Source: Lachnospiraceae bacterium UBA6403
GTDB taxonomy: Bacteria > Bacillota > Clostridia > Lachnospirales > Lachnospiraceae
Length of the DNA stretch: 9,181 bases
NCBI GenBank assembly: GCA_002437435.1
Contig: DJPV01000026.1
Coordinates: 1-9,181, forward strand
Direction: 5' to 3'
Part shown: positions 6,707-9,181 of the stretch, piece by piece
Numbering within the stretch: the first letter of the stretch is position 1
Layout: every line of letters starts with the position of its first letter
Position numbers and translations under genes: made by a program
Notes under the pieces: model-generated
Told to the model about the DNA's origin: nothing
The model's input: the letters and a program-made list of their open reading frames with translations, nothing else
Databases searched by the model: none

Positions 6707-9181
6707 TTATTCACTTCTAAGTGCGATTACAGGGTCTTTCTTCGCCGCCATCTTAGATGGGATAAGACCACCGATCAGGGTAAGCACAACACTGATGATC
6801 ACAAGGATCACTGCACCCTTTACCGGAAGTGAAGATACATTTGGCACATTTACAAATTTCTCTATCACTTTGCTGATCGGAATATTTAACAGCACTGTAA
6901 CCAGAATACCGATCGCACCGGATACCAGTCCGATGATAAATGTCTCTGCGTTAAATACACGGGAGATATCCTTTTTCGATGCTCCGATGCTTCGAAGAAT
7001 ACCGATCTCCTTCGTTCTCTCAAGTACAGAGATATAGGTGATGATTCCGATCATGATCGAGGATACGATCAGTGAGATAGCCACAAATGCGATCAATACA
7101 TAAGTGATCGCATCGATGATCTTCGTAACGGAAGACAACATCAGTCCGATGTAATCGGTATAAGTGATCTCGCTGTCCGAATGCGAATCATTATATTTGT
7201 CGATCAGTTCTGTCAGCTTATCCTTATCGGCAAATTCTGAACAATACAGGCTGATAACGGACGGCTTTGCCAGATCCGCAAATCCAAGCTTTTCGATATT
7301 ATCATCATAGGTTGCAGTAGACTGTGCAAAATATCCCTGCTCCTTTAACATTTCAAATAACTGCTCATCAGACATCTGTGAAATATATGCCTGCTGTTCC
7401 TCTGACAGGTTCATGGATGCAACGATCTGCTGCATGTCCACCTGACTCATGTCGATATCTTCTCCATTTGAAAATGGAAGTCCTGTAAATACATCGGTAT
7501 CCGGATTGTCAAGCTGCTGTTTTACGATCTCGGATTTTTCATTCTCGGATACAACATACTCTGCAAGCTCTGCGGTATAACCGATCATGCCTGCATCGAT
7601 CGATGCTGCATAAGAGGATTCACTCTGACGGATGATACCACAGACCTGAATATCCAGACCTTTGCTGATCACATCTGCCATATAATCTTCATCAGAACTC
7701 TTGTCTGTCCATGTTCCATCTGCATTTTTCTGGTAAATGTCACTTGGCAGAATGAGCTTGAATTTAAGTTTTAAAAGATCATCATAAGAAAAACTCATTT
7801 CCTCCGGTGCATCGTAATCTTCGCCTGCCATGATCTTCGGAACCATCTTCCCAAGATCAGAAGCATTTCTGACACCTAATGTATATAAAGTAAAATCACT
7901 GATCTCGTTGTTCTTATCAACGACCAGCACAACTTCATTTTTATTCTGAGGCCAGTGTCCTGCAAGCACATCGTACTGCTGTTCCAGCAGCTCCTGATTG
8001 CTCATTAACTGCTTCCACATATCCATGGAATTGCTTCCATAACTGAACGCTGACATAAAGCCTGACAGGGATTTCTGGGATTCTTCCATATCGCCAAATC
8101 CCATCTCACGCATCATGATGCTTGGATTTACCTGCTGTGTGCCGCCTGCTGCATTTTCATTAAATACATACATCGGTGTATCATAGGTATACTTGATATC
8201 ACTCACGATATCCTTGAATCCATTTGCATCATCTTCAATATACTTCTTAAATGCTTCCAGATCGTTTTCCTTTACCTCTGAGAGCATGGATACCATCATG
8301 TCGCCCATGACATCACCGGAGTACACACGATCCGGGGCGTGATCACTCAGATCTTCTTCCTTTGTATTGCCTGCCATTTCCGAGATCAGATCAGAATAAT
8401 CCATGGCTTTTTTCTGGATCTCGATAGGGTAGGATGACAGGGTTTCCTCCTGCACATCATTGATATAGCCCTGGAATCCACTGGATAATGACAGGATCAG
8501 TGCGATACCGATGATACCGATACTTCCGGCAAATGCCGTTAAAAGGGTACGTCCTTTCTTTGTCAGCAGATTATTAAAGCTGAGAGAAAATGCCGTAAAT
8601 ACAGACATGGATGTCTTTCTTGGTGCATATGCTTCTTCTGACTCCTTCGCTTCATCTTCATCTGAAAATGGAGCGGAATCATCTATGATCTTACCATCTA
8701 ACAGCTTCACAATCCTTGTAGAATATTTGTCTGCAAGCTCCGGATTATGGGTTACCATGATGACCAGCTTTTCTTCTGCGATCTCCTTTAACAGTTCCAT
8801 GATCTGAACACTGGTTTCGGAGTCCAGCGCTCCGGTCGGCTCATCTGCCAGCAGGATATCAGGATCATTGATCAATGCTCTGGCAATCGCTACCCGCTGC
8901 ATCTGTCCACCGGACATCTGATTTGGCTTCTTATAGATCTGATCGCCCAGACCAACCTTTTCCAGCACCTCTTTTGCACGTTTTCTGCGCTCGGATTTGG
9001 ATACACCGGATAATGTCAGCGCCAGCTCGACATTTGCAAGAACCGTCTGATGCGGGATCAGATTGTAACTCTGGAATACAAAACCGATCGAATTATTCCG
9101 GTATGAATCCCAGTCTCTTGCTTTAAATTCCTTTGTTGATTTGCCATTGATAACCAGATCACCGCTCGTATACCGGTCAAG
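6707..9181 (-). CDS. MacB-like ABC transporter, ATPase-permease fusion (partial, 5' end outside window)
   Basis: The frame stays open to the right edge, giving 824 visible residues; roughly the first 50-60, including Walker A, are missing. The ATPase domain shows Q-loop Q37 in FVFQSYN, signature MSGGQMQ (89-95), Walker B ILLADE (109-114) and switch histidine H145. After an acidic linker come a first membrane segment (about 214-234), an extracytoplasmic region of about 450 residues, and three C-terminal membrane segments (about 694-716, 743-766, 789-806) around the coupling segment ERTKEIGILRSIGAS. This order and topology are those of MacB, which as a dimer uses ATP to drive substrate extrusion or mechanical work across the envelope. 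The extracytoplasmic part is about twice that of Escherichia coli MacB. A GTG at 8968 lies inside the ATPase domain and is not the start. The substrate is unknown, and no membrane-fusion partner is in view. Confidence 0.94.
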   Translation of the reverse strand, partial: LDRYTSGDLVINGKSTKEFKARDWDSYRNNSIGFVFQSYNLIPHQTVLANVELALTLSGVSKSERRKRAKEVLEKVGLGDQIYKKPNQMSGGQMQRVAIARALINDPDILLADEPTGALDSETSVQIMELLKEIAEEKLVIMVTHNPELADKYSTRIVKLLDGKIIDDSAPFSDEDEAKESEEAYAPRKTSMSVFTAFSLSFNNLLTKKGRTLLTAFAGSIGIIGIALILSLSSGFQGYINDVQEETLSSYPIEIQKKAMDYSDLISEMAGNTKEEDLSDHAPDRVYSGDVMGDMMVSMLSEVKENDLEAFKKYIEDDANGFKDIVSDIKYTYDTPMYVFNENAAGGTQQVNPSIMMREMGFGDMEESQKSLSGFMSAFSYGSNSMDMWKQLMSNQELLEQQYDVLAGHWPQNKNEVVLVVDKNNEISDFTLYTLGVRNASDLGKMVPKIMAGEDYDAPEEMSFSYDDLLKLKFKLILPSDIYQKNADGTWTDKSSDEDYMADVISKGLDIQVCGIIRQSESSYAASIDAGMIGYTAELAEYVVSENEKSEIVKQQLDNPDTDVFTGLPFSNGEDIDMSQVDMQQIVASMNLSEEQQAYISQMSDEQLFEMLKEQGYFAQSTATYDDNIEKLGFADLAKPSVISLYCSEFADKDKLTELIDKYNDSHSDSEITYTDYIGLMLSSVTKIIDAITYVLIAFVAISLIVSSIMIGIITYISVLERTKEIGILRSIGASKKDISRVFNAETFIIGLVSGAIGILVTVLLNIPISKVIEKFVNVPNVSSLPVKGAVILVIISVVLTLIGGLIPSKMAAKKDPVIALRSE

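Larger units (their letters stand above)
6501..6707. repeat. 207-base imperfect palindrome (structured RNA or MITE-like element)
   Basis: Almost the whole gap between the two ABC units folds on itself. The outer stem is a perfect 16 bp (6501-6516 with 6692-6707). After an internal loop comes a perfect 12-bp stem (6535-6546 with 6664-6675). It continues with 4 bp (6547-6550 with 6659-6662), 9 bp (6551-6559 with 6649-6657) and 3 bp (6561-6563 with 6646-6648), separated by single-base bulges. The GC-rich centre closes with GGTC/GACC (6574-6577 with 6622-6625) over a core hairpin. No reading frame of note lies inside and no T-run follows on either strand, so it is not a simple terminator. The outer arm overlaps the stop codon of the MacB-like gene. 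I cannot tell from sequence alone which strand is functional, or whether it is an RNA or a mobile repeat; I did not recognise a known family. Confidence 0.8.

Noticed and set aside
8966..8968. GTG as a start for the MacB-like gene
   Set aside because: The frame continues upstream with a proper Q-loop region (FVFQSYN) to the window edge, so the codon is an internal valine.

Overview
The window reads as ordinary low-to-mid GC Firmicute chromosome, most likely a gut Clostridia of the Lachnospiraceae type. The evidence is the A/G-rich Shine-Dalgarno sequences, a class A flavodiiron protein typical of anaerobes, an AgrC/AgrA-style GHKL kinase with a LytTR regulator, and FtsX-type ABC exporters resembling those of gut Firmicutes. 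The family assignment is inference; no rRNA or other taxonomic marker is present.

Layout. On the + strand, positions 1-1124 hold the end of a GHKL sensor kinase (cut by the left edge) whose stop codon overlaps the start of a LytTR response regulator. All other genes are on the - strand and converge on this pair. In transcription order from the right edge they are: a MacB-like ATPase-permease fusion (cut by the right edge, 9181 to 6707); a 230-base gap almost filled by a large imperfect palindrome (6501-6707); a LolD/MacB-type ATPase (6476-5772); its FtsX-type permease (5762-3207); a 141-base AT-rich gap with two small dyads; the flavodiiron protein fprA (3065-1911); and a stand-alone phosphoribosylanthranilate isomerase trpF (1838-1230). 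No stretch over 300 bases lacks a gene.

How the genes may work together. The ATPase and the 851-residue permease are 9 bases apart and should form one two-component ABC exporter. The MacB-like fusion upstream is a second, self-contained system of the same superfamily. FprA detoxifies O2 or NO, and TrpF catalyses a tryptophan biosynthesis step; neither has an obvious functional link to the exporters. The kinase/regulator pair could sense a peptide or envelope signal, but nothing here shows that it controls the exporters.

The most unusual item is the 207-base palindrome between the two ABC units. It has a perfect 16-bp outer stem, further nested stems and a GC-rich core hairpin whose mismatches are symmetrically placed. 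It could be a structured RNA in the operon mRNA, an independent small RNA, or a MITE-like insertion.
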